Assembly: GCA_032158295.1 (NCBI GenBank)
Contig: CM063252.1
Location: 18,682,036-18,746,035 of the forward strand
Source of the DNA: Pycnopodia helianthoides
Taxonomy: Eukaryota; Echinodermata; Asteroidea; Forcipulatida; Asteriidae
Direction: 5' to 3'
Length of the DNA stretch: 64,000 nucleotides
The notes under the pieces are model-generated. The model was not told the DNA's origin. It did not search any database and saw only the letters and a program-made list of their open reading frames with translations. Each line of letters begins with the position of its first letter. Positions within the stretch are counted from its first letter, which is position 1. Shown piece by piece: positions 48,284 to 60,062 of the stretch. Made by a program: the position numbers and the translations under genes.

Positions 48284-48612
48284 ACACATCATGCATAAAC
48301 TGATTGATCATCACTGATGTAAAAGCTGCTATTTAATTAGTAGGTATGAAATTACATTGTTATATAAATCTATACGCACATTATTTGGAAATCAAATTTT
48401 TCTTCCACTTTACAAACAATTCCTTCTGCCTCCTTGGGAAAACTTACTTTGCATTTGCATACACATCAAGCATAAACTAATCGACCATTGATTAGTTTAA
48501 AAGCTGCTATCAATGATTTAATACGCTAGTTTAAAATTTATACACACATTTTTGCTTACAAAAATCCTGAACCCGTATTTTACAAAACAGTGTCCTTCTG
48601 CTTCCTTTGAAA
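48284..48612. repeat. Diverged tandem duplication, period 177 bp
   Basis: ACACATCATGCATAAACTGA at 48284 and ACACATCAAGCATAAACTAA at 48461 begin two copies sharing AAAAGCTGCTAT, TATACxCACAT and CCTTCTGCxTCCTT in order. Confidence 0.75.
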
Positions 48613-49014
48613 ATGGAAAACAAAACAAAGCAAAAACAACCTAGGAGACCATGTGTACTATCTGGACCTCTCCTCCAGTAGATTTGCCTAGGAATCATGC
48701 TTGAATTATGTTGAGATGAAGACATCCCAGGACATGGTAATACACAGGGGGCATCCCGCCTTGGCATTACACAAAGATTACTGTACAGTGATCAGTTGAT
48801 CCCTTCAGGCTTTCTGTCCAGCTAAGTCCACGGTCAAGGCCGGCTGCTTTCCAGGGTGGGATTAGTTTCCAGGCAAACTTGAAAGGTTGCAGAGAAGGAG
48901 TGGTGGCTGACAGGTGTATTCATTAGTCGAGCCAATAGTTTGCTCATAAAAGGGTCATTCCTCATTTTCTCATTTCTCTGTTATTGTTCTTCTGTTGTAT
49001 CCTATTTTTGTCTC

Positions 49015-49375
49015 GGGTTGAACAAAGAAAAACTGACAAGAGCAGGATTTGAACCAATGACCTCCAGTTTAACAAGCCTGTGCTCTACCAACTGAGCTAT
49101 CTAGCCCTATGTTGATGGTCTCCCTAGTTGTCAATATCTTTGTTGGGGGAGGGAGGGGGGTTGCAAGTCAGAAGCCATACAACCTTTAACCATAGAGAAA
49201 GGACAGAGAAACTGCCGTGGAGCTAGGGATCACACCCAAGCTTGTGATACAACCTAGGAAGCAGAAGCCAGGGGATCACCTTAAGGGGATGCAACTTTTT
49301 CAAATATCAAGTAATAAACCACAAAGGAAACTGACTGGGTAAATTTTTAATAATTTGGGCTTGAACAAAGAATCA
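49015..49375 (-). mobile_element. tRNA-derived SINE, type 1, with a second partial unit
   Basis: In reverse: GGTTGAACAAAG, GGATTTGAACCAATGACCTC, a full A box CCAACTGAGCTATCTAGCCC, and ATGTTGATGGTCTCC. It then continues to 49250 with the family head (ACAACCTTTAACC, GGGATCACACCCAAG). From 49250 to 49375 a second tail (GCAACTTTTTCAAATATCAA, AATTTGGGCTTGAACAAAG) shows that another unit lay upstream, now without its tRNA part. Confidence 0.75.
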
Positions 49376-50639
49376 TATTTTTATCCAGACTCCTTATAAT
49401 GATTATAAACTCAAACTTTCTATGTCTGTGGCTAGTTATTGGTTTCCAAACACAGAGAGTAACTAAATGTTTGTTTCCCAAATGGATCATGGCTTACAGT
49501 TTGAAACCACTCCTTTTTGTCTACTTTTTTAAATAACAGGGAAACCAGTAAACTCTCAACTGTTCTCATAGTTGTAAAGCTCTCATAAAAAATTCTCATG
49601 GGTGAAAAAAATCTTACAAATAACAATATAACGACCGGAGTGTGCATACTTTGGGGTTTCAGCCTTATGTAGAAGTGTGTCAGACAAATGAAAGCTACAT
49701 AGTTGATCATTCACCTGTGTTCACAACACACGGCAACAAAACTAGCTATAAAACACAATGATCAAATTTCCTAGGGGAAAGAGAGTTACTGATGGCTTTG
49801 ATACTATTCCTTGGATATCCATTCAACCGTGGAGTCCTCCTCTATGATTTAACCAAGGACGGGGATTTTGCGAGATTACTCTCCATTGCAGCCATGTTAT
49901 TGAATTGCAACCCATCATAATGCACTTGAAGACAATGGAACAAAAGGATGTCCATCCAATTTACTGCAAAGGCTATTTTCATTTTGAAAGACCTATTGAA
50001 TGACATGTAGGTCACTTTGGCTCCTGCACTAGTAATTAGTACCAAGCGAGTGTGCTGACCATTTGAGAACATCGAAACACATGTGTTTTAATGCTCTGCA
50101 TGTTTGTTTTTGTTGATTTAAGCAATGTGTCTGAAAAGGCCAGTCCATCTGTGTGCAGTCATGCAGCTTTGTAGAGAAGAAGCAATCACTTAATTTTAAG
50201 TTGGGGGGATTAAAAATGTTTAAAGTTTCTTCTCTCCCCTTCAAAATATACACGGCTAAATGAATGCAAAAACAACAGTGCTGTGTTTGCAAATAAATGA
50301 ATTGACAATGTCAACCTTACTGTAGTTGTTTGAGCCACTGGCCAGTCTGACATACTATTTCATGGCGTTCTTTTTAATATACGTACATCAACAAATCAGT
50401 ATAATTTTTTCTGTCATACACAGAAATACACAGCATGCAAATCAGTTGACTTGTAAGGCTTAAGAAGTTGTGATACTACAATGAAATAGCATTGATCAAA
50501 AGCCATACAGTGGGTTTACTGTGTTTTTTTCAATCAAGTACCAATTTGTAAAGAAGAAGTCTTCATGTTTCAAGAAAAATTGTGAGCGTCATCTTAGTAT
50601 ATGGTTTCATTAAAAGCTACGGGTAAAACTGCCCCCTGT

Positions 50640-50800
50640 ACTTTTTAAGTACACTGACTTTTCCAGTACAATGGACCTCAAGCTTAACATCCCATCGGAA
50701 GGAAGTATCAAATGTGGTGAAATGTCTTTGATCAAGGACAGAAGCACCTTTAAGCTGTAGCAGGAATCTCAACCATATCCTATCAAAAACTGTGAGACTT
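50640..50800 (-). mobile_element. SINE/LINE tail fragment (TCGGATGGGA-type)
   Basis: On the minus strand it reads CCTTGATCAAAGACATTTCA, ACTTCCTTCCGATGGGATGT, and TAAGCTTGAGGTCC. The last two blocks correspond to the tail of the SINE at 43855-44025. No tRNA head is seen. Confidence 0.45.
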
Positions 50801-50802
50801 GG

Positions 50803-50983
50803 GCCTCACTTCGGAGAGCTGCTTAAGCAGAATGCCTTCGAAATTTTGTGTAAATGAGCAGGATACCAGTCACAGATGGTACATGTGACTGGGATTTTAG
50901 CTGGTAACTTTTTTTCTGGTAATCGTAGTTTTGTTAGGCTTAGCTACTTGTTGTGCTATTAATCAGCTCTTAAAATTGGTGCC
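50803..50983 (+). repeat. GCCCAA foldback, diverged but near complete
   Basis: GCCTCACTTCGGAGAGCTGC, GAGCAGGATACCAGTCACAG, TGGTACATGTGACTGG, GCTGGTAACTTTTTTTCTGG, and a right end AATCAGCTCTTAAAATTGG. A further decayed copy may follow at about 51000-51240 (AAAGCTGGTGAAGCATAA, GGGTACCAGCAAAAG). Confidence 0.75.
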
Positions 50984-51239
50984 TCTGGGTGTTATTTGAT
51001 AAAGCTGGTGAAGCATAACTATACTGTTAGCACATAAACATAAACGTGATAATTTAGCTGGTGTAATTAGTGTATTGGAGATGAAGAGCATTCTAATCAA
51101 GGTTTGCCCTACACCAATGTGTAGCTATTTGGGTTGTAATTGGGTACCAGCAAAAGTACCATGTAATTAATAATGCTGGGACTTGACGAGTATTAGCTTC
51201 GTTATGTTTTCTGCTTACCAGAATAATGGAATTTGCTCT

Positions 51240-52500
51240 TGAAATGTTCAGGATCAGGTACTTAATGTATACATGCAGACTGCAAAATCACACTACAATC
51301 CAACTTTAAAAAATAAAAAAATTGATTTTGATTCCACCAAATTATGGACTAGAAGTACAGACGAGGTTGAGGACACACACACAAAAAACAGGAACATTCA
51401 AATATAAGAATTCAGCCACAGGGCATTGGCTCCAAACTTTGTCCTTGGGCCAGTTACCAGTGAATGGTTGCGTGCAAAATGCTGGGCCTCTATTAAAGAC
51501 TCCTGCAGGATAGACTGTGTTGTGTTGTCATAAAAACCATTGTCCCAACCTGCGAAACTATACACAACCACTAAAGTAATGCAATTACATGCTTGAACTT
51601 GTTTATATGTGTAAATCCTTTAAAATTATTGCAATGAAGTGCCACACTTGTTTTCTTCTCGCTTTCTACCATTCATAGTCGCAAAGATTTTCAAAATGAA
51701 AAAGTTTAAAATGGGAATCCAACATTGATATTTTAGACATAGGTCTAGATGTAAGTGTATGTAGTTAAGTGAGTTATTTTTGCCGAGCGCTGGTTTTATA
51801 CGCCTGAGCTAGTGTGGTGGGAAACTACTGTGGAACAGCTAGCCTGTTGCCTAATTTGTCGCCATTTTTACGTAGATACAATTGAGCTACTGCAGTCAGA
51901 CTTTCATGTTTGGAGAAATTGTTTTCGAAGTTAAACTGTGTTTGAAATCATTGTTTTCGCAGACTGTTTGCTATTTAAACTTTGACATTTTATCAAACAT
52001 GAGAGTGGCCAATCTTAACTCATGCTTTCTTTTAAAACTGCACTGACTCTGACACAAAGTGTTACAATGGATGCAGTGGGATGGTTTCCAAGAAAAATTA
52101 GTTAGTGTGACAGTTGACCTGAAAGCGAAGGCTTAAAATAGTCAACGGCGAGCCTAGTACAACCAAAAATAACTGGTTTCCCTTGATCTCTTTACAACAA
52201 TCAACTCTTTTCATACACCAAATATATTTGTCAAAGTTGTTCAGCTGTTTTCCCAGACAAGGGATAAAGAATTAGTGTCCTAAATCAAGCTGCGGGGTCT
52301 CTTTCGTTTTTAGACATGTCAACCCATGCACCCATGACTAGCTTATGTATATCCCCCTTTCTTATGTGACCCTTCTGTAACCAGTTGCAAGTACACTTAA
52401 TGTATGTTTTGGTTTGTAGTGCTGTTTTATAGATGGCTTTTAAGGGCAGTATAGAAAAAAATATCTGAAACTGGAACGACTAGCACTAATACACAGGTTT
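51240..52500. other. Intronic stretch, nothing recognised
   Basis: No long repeat or coding segment identified by eye. Confidence 0.4.
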
Positions 52501-52504
52501 GGTA

Positions 52505-52745
52505 GAGTGTCCTGGCTACAAGCGGTCGAGCCCATCGTACTCACGTTCTGGTGTTGCCAGTGTGCGGTTCAGGTCCTGGTAGGGCACTTGGTCTCCTTGA
52601 GCAAGACAGTAATAGGTCCTGTGTAGGAGAACCCATTGTGAAACAGAGAGGGCTTGCCCGGTCAGTTTTGGCAGTGGTAGAAAATTGTGCCACAGCTCCT
52701 CTTAATGCTTGCAAGGCACTATATAAATGGGGCAACCATCATGCA
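52505..52745 (+). mobile_element. SINE-like element, type 4
   Basis: A head GTGTCCTGGCTACAAGCGGTCGAG... with a degenerate B box TGCGGTTCAGGTCCTGG is followed by CTTGAGCAAGACAGTAATAG and a tail GGCACTATATAAATGGGG. The CTTGAGCAAGACA block is common in invertebrate tRNA-SINE bodies as I recall. Only one copy is visible. Confidence 0.5.
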
Positions 52746-53715
52746 ATATTTTCTCCTTCACAAGAACCCTCATCTACATAAGTGTGAAAATAATGGTATC
52801 ATACCATTAAATAAAAACAAGATCAATGCCCAAATTATGAATAGTATGTATTTTTACTAAATAAAGTATTTTTTTATTCAGCATTGGAAATTATAACAAA
52901 TAAAAACAAAGCATGTTCTATCGATTAACATGCATCATCTCAATTTTTGGTTGAACAAAAACATGGTAAAACTTTCCACAGTTTTTCATTATCAAATGTG
53001 AGGGATTATTCAAAGTTTCCAGTAAATTTTTGTAAAACAGAGACTGATACTTATCAGTACTCAAGTCAAAATTACTGTTGCACTTTTACGATCATGAAGT
53101 TACAAAAATTAACATTTGCACATTATAGACATTGTTATTCATTTAGCGAAAACAACAACTTAATCGCAAAATCACACACCAGGAGAAATCACATTTTTTA
53201 AACGTTTATTCAATAAGTAGGTGTGGCTTTTGTAATTACTTTTTAAGTTTTGGTTACTTCATACACAGTGCGTTTATTTCTCTACCAAGAGAAATAACTT
53301 TTGTTTCACTGCAGTTACAAACCATAGTTTTCCAGACATAAAGTGGCAACATTTTAACCTTTTCACCCTAGAGTGTCTCTTCTCTCTCATTCCAGAACCA
53401 ATGCCTCTGAAATTAATTTGTTGGAAGCTACCTCTAACCAGTGGAGCGCTCTAACATTCCAAGGCACTATATGGCCCCTGGCACAAATTAAAATTCTCTG
53501 TCACTTCTTTCTCTGCCATCTGTCCCGGCTTTTAAATATTTTTCATTTTTCCGCTTTCTATTTTTGGTTTAAAGGGAAGCGGTATAAAGACAGAAAAACC
53601 AGTTTATTGTGAAGTTACACACTATTACTTTGACACTATTCATTAAGTAAGAAGTTTTACGTGTTTTTAGAAATGATGTCTTAGGCGTTCGCACATTTCA
53701 AAACTATTTGGAAAT

Positions 53716-53730
53716 TCCCCCCCCCCCCAG
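53716..53730. repeat. Poly-C run
   Basis: About 11-12 C in a row after GGAAATTC. Confidence 0.9.
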
Positions 53731-53839
53731 GAATTGTTGATTTGGGGATTTTGCCTCAAACAAGTTTTGGAAAATTAAGTTGTAGCACTCTACTATGTGA
53801 AGTAATTTCTTCTTAAAAAAAGAAGATTTGAAACAAAGA

Positions 53840-54330
53840 AACTGGCACCCCCAAGCGAAGATATCGACAAAATAGGGAGATGCCAACATAGGGCTAGATA
53901 GCTCAGTTGGTAGAGCAACGGCACATTAGTTAGGAGGTCAGTGGTTCTAATCCCGCTCTAGCCAATTCTTCTTTGTTCAACCCCAAATTATTAAAAATTT
54001 ACCCAATCAGTTTCCCTTTTAATTACTTGATATTTGAAAGAAAAAAAGTTGCATCTCCTATTGTGAACTTGGGTGTGATCCCTGGCTAAACGGCAGTTAA
54101 AGGTTGTATGGCATCTGACTGGCACCCCCTCCCCCGAACATACAAAGATGTTGACAAAATAGGGAGACTGCCAACATAGGGCTAGATAGCTTTAGTGGAT
54201 GGAGCGCTGGCATGTTAGTCTGGAGGTCGGTGGTTCAAATCCTGATCAAGTCCATTTTTCTGTGTTCAACCTCACTTTTTATTCAAATTTATCCAGTCAG
54301 TGTCCCTTGTGGTTTATTCCTTGATGAAAC
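53840..54330 (+). mobile_element. Two head-to-tail tRNA-derived SINE units, type 1
   Basis: Unit 1: GATATCGACAAAATAGGGAG, CCAACATAGGGCTAGATAGC, TCAGTTGGTAGAGC, B box GTGGTTCTAATCCCGCTCTA, tail TTCTTTGTTCAACCCCAAAT to about 54060. Unit 2: head GGGTGTGATCCCTGGCTAAA and GGTTGTATGGCATCTGACTG, TTGACAAAATAGGGAGAC, tRNA-like part at 54178-54255, tail to about 54330. In unit 1 GGCTAGA pairs fully with TCTAGCC as an acceptor-like stem, but the T stem is mismatched, so neither is a working tRNA. In unit 2 the A box is altered (TAGCTTTAGTGG). Confidence 0.8.
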
Positions 54331-55960
54331 AAGAAGAGATCATTATCCAAGTTCATATTGTCAAGAGTATTTATCTCCTTTTAAACACAGTGGTCTATCT
54401 GTATGGTGTACATGTACACACAGCCTTGTAAATCTGTTGCTAGTCAGACAGCTGTGCTTCCATTTAAATTTCCATCTTTCCTCATGTTTTCCTCTAGGCT
54501 CTACATTTGTACTGTAGATGTGTAAATTTATGTAAATGTACAGCGTATGAACCCAAGGGCATTGAGTACTGACCACATGCAGTGGTTTAGTACTAGTTTA
54601 GTCCAGGTGCCTCATAGTCTTGATTCAGGTCCACAATTTTGATTACTCGTTTATTCAGATCGCACTCACTCACTCTTAATGGAATCAGCTGTTAAAGTAG
54701 AGGGCGCCATTGTACAGAACAAAACCAATGTGACTTGAAAACAAGGCTAGTCTGACATAGGTAGTTAAATCAGTAGGTGTGTCTTTCACTTGCTATCTTT
54801 GATTGTGTTCATTCCTCTCCATGATTGAATGCGCTGAGTCTTTTTTCTAATAAATTCATTGCGCAATTTGTCATATCTCATACGCTGAGCTTCAATTCTC
54901 ATATAATCTGAAATGAATCTCTTCATACCCCCTTCCAATTAGAAAATGTATACACACAGTATCCCCCATTTCAGAATTGCTGAAACTTTGTTATCCTAAG
55001 TCATGGTCTTCTAACAGGATAAATAATACACATATATAAAACAAAGTACATTTTACCTTCTTTACCTTCAAAAATAAAAGTCGTTTTTATCTCACCTTCG
55101 ATTTCTGTCCCCAAACTATATTTATGGCTCAAATAGCCCTAAGGGCTTTTTCATAGTGCAGAAATCGGCGCCAGTGAGTCTGCCCCATTACTCACGCATC
55201 CATGCTGCACACACATTATTTAAACGGTGGCGCACAGAGTGATGGCTGGTGCGATACTAGTTGGGATATTTCATTTGCAGTTGAGTTCCAGTGCTGCTAT
55301 ATCCCCCCTCTCTCTCTACTCTCTCTTTGCCTCTTCTTGTCGCAGTGAAGCGATGATCGCAAGAGATTTTGTCTTTATTTCTACCACATTGCATCAGATC
55401 ATGTGGAATGAGTACACTCTCTGATCAGTAAGATGGAATAATAAGCGACAGGACTGATGAATTATGAATTTGGGGGTTTTATTCAAGTCCCATACTAGCA
55501 AAAAAACGGTAGTTCTATAGTAATATACACCTCTTGTGGCAATGAAGGTATCCACCCAGTCCTCAAACAAATATGGTTGAACACTTAGCTTGTTACAATT
55601 TCTAGCTCAGTTGGTCCATGAATTTTTAAGAAAATTGTACAAAAAGTTCATCTACACTTTGTATGCGCAATGTAGAATTATTTGATAACACTTAGATCAG
55701 ACTTGATTGTATTCAATTTATTATTTGACAAATACTAATCAAGTTTGATCTCCTGCAGCATAATAACAAACACATAGGATATTATAAAACCTTTTAATTT
55801 TAAGTCTCCACAATCGCCCTCAAAATTGTTTTTATTGAGAAAACCATTTGATTCAATATTTCATTAGGTTGGTTTTTTATTGATAAAACATTTATTATTG
55901 TACATAATTGTTTTTAGACTTGAACATTTTGCATAGGCCTATTTTCTTCTCTCATGATTA
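54331..55960. other. Intronic stretch, nothing recognised
   Basis: A CT-rich run CCCCCCTCTCTCTCTACTCTCTC near 55304-55327 and a slightly CpG-richer patch at 55160-55260. No coding segment recognised. Confidence 0.4.
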
Positions 55961-55964
55961 TGGA

Positions 55965-56320
55965 GTCCAGGCCTAGAATTACTTGTAGGCCATGGCTGCT
56001 ATTGCCCTGGGCCCAATTTCATAGAGCTGCTTAAGCAGAAAAAAAATTGCTTAACAAGTTTCTGCTAAGCAGAGATGAGCAGGATACCAGTCACAAATTG
56101 TACATGTGGCATGGTAGTTTGGCTGGTAACCTTATTTTGGTAAGCATAACTTTATTGTGCGTAGCTATTTTTTGTGCTTAAGCAGCTGTATGACATTGGG
56201 CCCTGATCTTGGCCTTGGTGCCCCTTCAGAAAAATGTCCCATCGATTTTCCATTGGAAATGCCCTTTGCAAAATGTAAATGGCCTTGCCCTAACAAAGAT
56301 GAACTTCTAGCCCTGGAAAG
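55965..56320 (+). repeat. Unnamed repeat, copy interrupted by a foldback
   Basis: The left part AGGCCTAGAATTAC...GGCCATGGCTGCTATTGCCCTGG and the right part ATCTTGGCCTTGGTGCC...CATTGGAAATGCCCTTTGC...ATGGCCTTGCCCT together match 34970-35105, which is uninterrupted. Confidence 0.8.
56011..56201 (+). repeat. GCCCAA foldback element, complete, with defined insertion site
   Basis: The left arm starts GCCCAATTTCATAGAGCTGC and the right arm ends AGCAGCTGTATGACATTGGGC. Flanks are CCTGG (56006-56010) and CCTGA (56202-56206); the empty relative has a single CCTGG at 35003-35007. The element is 191 bp, with core TGAGCAGGATACCAGTCACA and TTGGCTGGTAACCTTATTTT. This is the best-preserved copy in the window. 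Confidence 0.92.
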
Positions 56321-56634
56321 CGTGGCTGTAGTTTTCACAACCACCCTCTGTATCTACTTACTGCACGTAGCTGTGAAAATGACCAACCATCTAATGGTTA
56401 AACAGCACAGTGGCAATCCTGGAATAATAAATCTATTACTAAATGCACCTTGTACATTTAACTCAACAATTCATTGACATTTGAAAGCAAGGTTGCTACC
56501 TAGACAAAAATAGTTGGGTCATAGTAAGCACAAAGTGCTTACAAAACCTTTGTAGTCGCATTCTAATACACAAACAAATCAGAAGAACATTTATGTTAGA
56601 TGTACGCTTTTCGGAATTGTTCCCAGGTTGTATG

Positions 56635-56890
56635 GTAAATTTGGGTGTGATCCCCGGCTATATGGCAGTTACAGGTTGATTGGTTTCTGACTGGTACCCC
56701 CTGAAAGATATTGACAAAATAGGAAAACCGCCAACATAGGGCTAGATAGCTCAGTTGGTAGAGCGCCGGCACGTTGATTCAAAGGGCATTGGTTCAAGTC
56801 CCGCTCTAGTCAATTTTTCTTTGTTCATCCCCAAGTTATTTAAAATCTACACAGTCAGTGTCCCTTGTGGTTTATTACTTGATTTTTTAA
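56635..56890 (+). mobile_element. tRNA-derived SINE, type 1, full unit
   Basis: Head TTTGGGTGTGATCCCCGGCT, then GATATTGACAAAATAGG, CGCCAACATAGGGCTAGATA, intact A box TAGCTCAGTTGG, B box GGTTCAAGTCC, GCTCTAGTCAATTTTTCTTT and tail GTGTCCCTTGTGGTTTATTA. About 250 bp. The A and B boxes are 40-50 bp apart as in tRNA genes, so RNA polymerase III transcription is possible. Confidence 0.8.
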
Positions 56891-56960
56891 AATTTTTAAT
56901 GCATTCATATCTTATTGATGTAAAGGCCAAAATGAATTTCCTTTTGAGGATGATAAAGTC

Positions 56961-56982
56961 AATTGAATTGAATTGAATTGAA
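56961..56982. repeat. (AATTG)n microsatellite
   Basis: Four full pentamers AATTG plus a partial one. Confidence 0.95.
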
Positions 56983-59900
56983 TGATACATTGTATAAAAT
57001 GCCTTCAATAAAAAAATTCAATTCTGATTCCAATGCAATCCAAACCCAAATATTAGATAACGACTTGGCTTTACTGGATTCCCACAAGGGTATGGTCTGA
57101 CCCTTAGAAGTAACAATGTATATCCAAGATGTTTGTAGGAAATAACTTTCACTTCTAATGTTAATAAGCCTATAATACCCAACCACACATTCTTTCAACA
57201 TGCCCTAACACTTGAGTCATCTGATTGCCATGACGATATTCTGCAATACCAACCCCCCTCCTTCCAGCAGCTCTCATTTTGAAGGGAGAAAAAAAAGTGG
57301 GGAAAGAAATCATCCACTTCATTATGCTCATCAGGACACCTGTCAAACTGGTCAAGAAAGAAAATATATAGAAAGGATTTAGCGTGCACCTGTTCCAATC
57401 TCGGTTTGTCTTGGTTTATTGTTGCTGAATATGATATTTTACACCTGGTGGGAATATTGGTTAAAATGTCTACATTTCTGGTGGTTTGACCTTAAAGGGG
57501 GGTGGCAACCCCTAGTGAGCTGGTGTGTCGGGCATGCTGTCTAAGTAGGACCACGGACTTACCCTTTTTCTTGGAACTTCTTGAAGTAGACTCCGTCATG
57601 GCAAATGTTTGTTTGGCAACAAGGTCCATGGGGACGGGCAAGAACCTGTCATAGGATTATTTTAGCCCTCAAGTTTTAAAATGAGTTATGGAAATAGTAA
57701 TTAAAAAGGAAAGTTAGCGTAAACAAATTTCGGTGTTCAGATTGTTCTCTAACTGAATGAAGTTACATTTTTGCCAATCTTGGTTATGATTTGTCTTTGG
57801 AACTCAGATGTACTTGGTATTAGTATTCATGTTTTTCCAGCTACCAGTGTAAATTTGGTAAGCGTAAAAATAAAAAATAAAAAGTAGTTATAACAATAAT
57901 GTCACCCCATTATAAACTGTTAATATCTGGGGTTTCTTTAGCAGTAGCAGATACCAATTTATTTAGTAGTAAGCACATATTGATGAGCTACTTCCAAGGA
58001 GCTGTTTACAATGTTTCATTTCATGTCATTGAATTTCCAGGAAGCCGCTTCAGGATTGTAGTTGTACAGTACATGCCATTTACGGTCGATTCCCTCAAAT
58101 AAAGGTTTTTTCCTGCTACTCGAAACATCTCATCTGTGGTGTGGATGTCAGCCACAGAATCAAGCCATTTTGGAGCTCTGACTTGAGTTCCGCTGCCAAA
58201 CAAAACCCAGATCTCTAATGATTAAAAGGACGCGGGTCGGTCTATACCACCCATTTTTCTCCCTCCTTGTTCGTTTAGATGCCCCCTGTTTACCATTGGG
58301 CTCATATAATAAAAGTCACAACCCTGCCTCGGGGAGCAACGTTCGGCACAAAAAACTCCCTCAAAGGTTCTGTGGTATACATTTCAAACTGATAACAAAC
58401 CCCCAACAACATTGGATCAGAAAGAGCTCTGAGGCAAGCTGGGGAAAAAAAAGAACAGGGGCAGTAAAATCACAGGCCAAAAAAACAAGAGGGGTAGATT
58501 TGGGTACACTGTACTTTTTCAGGAAACTTTCATTGTCAGAATCTCAGACATTGTTTGGGCAAAGTTGTCCAGTGTTTGGGGGATAAAGTAGGCACAAGAA
58601 ATCGGCTTTGTTGTCAAAATAATATCCCTATAGCGTCAATGATGGAAACAAAGGCATCTGCCAATCTGGCTGTAGTTCCTAGTGTTGTCCAGTCTTCATT
58701 GTTGATGCTTATCGTAATTGTCTTCAGGGGATGTTTGCAAGGAAAGAAAGGGAATTGTATATGGCAGTTTGGAGGAATGCTGAACTGGGAGTTTGCCTTC
58801 AAGTTCAAATGATTTTTTCTTTTTACGGTTGCGATGCATTGTTGTAATCGGAGGTTGTTTCATCAGACCAGTGTAATTCGTGCCAACTTTTTAAAGGTAT
58901 GTTGTGGAATAAGAAAGCCGTCGCAATGCTGTAGGCCGTTTCATGGTTTTGTTATGACTCAGCTGCTTGGTAAAGCTTGTAAAATGTTAAAAATATTGGG
59001 CAGTGGAGACATACAAAAAATATTTTTCAAAGAATTGCCAGTAAGGTTGTGTGTTTATTCTGCTGTTTGTATCATACAATCTCAGCTGACCAAACTGTTC
59101 AACCAATTTAAATAATTTGCTTTACATTGCCTGTTGGGTTTATTATAGAAGAAGCAGTCTGGCTGTAATGCTATCTGATTATTCACTTTAACAAACTATG
59201 AACATTCCGTAATAACTGTGGGCGCCTCGATTCAAAAGAAAGCATTGTTCAAGCAGAATGATGTGATTCTTTCCACTTTACAGAATGAAAAAATGTAGTC
59301 TACCCAAGAGAATGGAAGGCAATAAACTGTTTCAAGAATGGGAGGGTATAGTTGTAGATTGGAGCTTGGGTTTAGGGCAGTAGGGTCAAGCTTGTGCCAA
59401 TCCCGTGGGACTGTTAAGGGATCATTGAGGGTACATGAACACCAAGGGTTCTGGGATGAAAGTACATTACTGGGCCATGGGGGCCTAATAAAGTGAGAAA
59501 AGTACAGCCAAGGGTGAGGGAGCCTTGTGTTTTTGCACCTCCCCCTTAGATAAAAGCTCATGAACCGTAAGCGTCTCAGGAAAAGAAAGAGTTCTCTTCA
59601 TGTGTGGTGCCCAGATTTCTCTATTGTTTTTGAATCATTTATTGCTTGTCAGTCTGCTTGGCTGGCTGGCCGGCCCGGGTTGCCTTGCTGAGCCCATGGT
59701 TGCCTGACCTTTTTGAAGACACACTGGCTGGCCAGCTGTCTCATTTGCCATTCCAGCTGCCTGAGTATTTACCCAAATGTCCCTCACTCCAAGAAAAGGA
59801 TACGTAAGACAAAACCTCTTTTGAAAAGGCTCTTACACTACTCACAGGTTTCTAAAATAAACAAACACAGTCTTACTTTTTGGACTGTTTTTTCTTATTA

Positions 59901-59993
59901 AGAAAATGGGAGCTTGAAATATTTTGCATTTAATTTTATGATTCTATGTTTACATAGATATGAAACACTGAACATAGTATGGGCTTTAAATAG
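56983..59993. other. Intronic stretch, no gene recognised
   Basis: Includes an open frame of 122 codons at 58218-58586 (+), overlapped by an 85-codon one. Neither shows a domain or convincing splice context. Several G-rich tracts (GGGGGGTGGCAACCCC near 57500) form small hairpins. Confidence 0.4.
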
Positions 59994-60062
59994 TACTACT
60001 GGGTACCAATGAACATGGCACTACTGGGTACCAATGAACATGGCGCTACTGGGTACCAATGA
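59994..60062 (+). repeat. 25-bp tandem repeat, about 2.7 units
   Basis: CTACTGGGTACCAATGAACA starts at 59996 and 60021 and, shortened, at 60046, a 25-bp period. Confidence 0.92.

Noticed and set aside
56743..56820. Possible functional tRNA genes at the type 1 and type 2 SINE cores
   Set aside because: A and B boxes are present, but anticodon and T stems are mismatched in most copies and constant non-tRNA sequence flanks each copy, so they are SINEs.
58218..58586. 122-codon open frame on the + strand
   Set aside because: No domain, no clear splice context, and no second line of support; consistent with chance in 64 kb.
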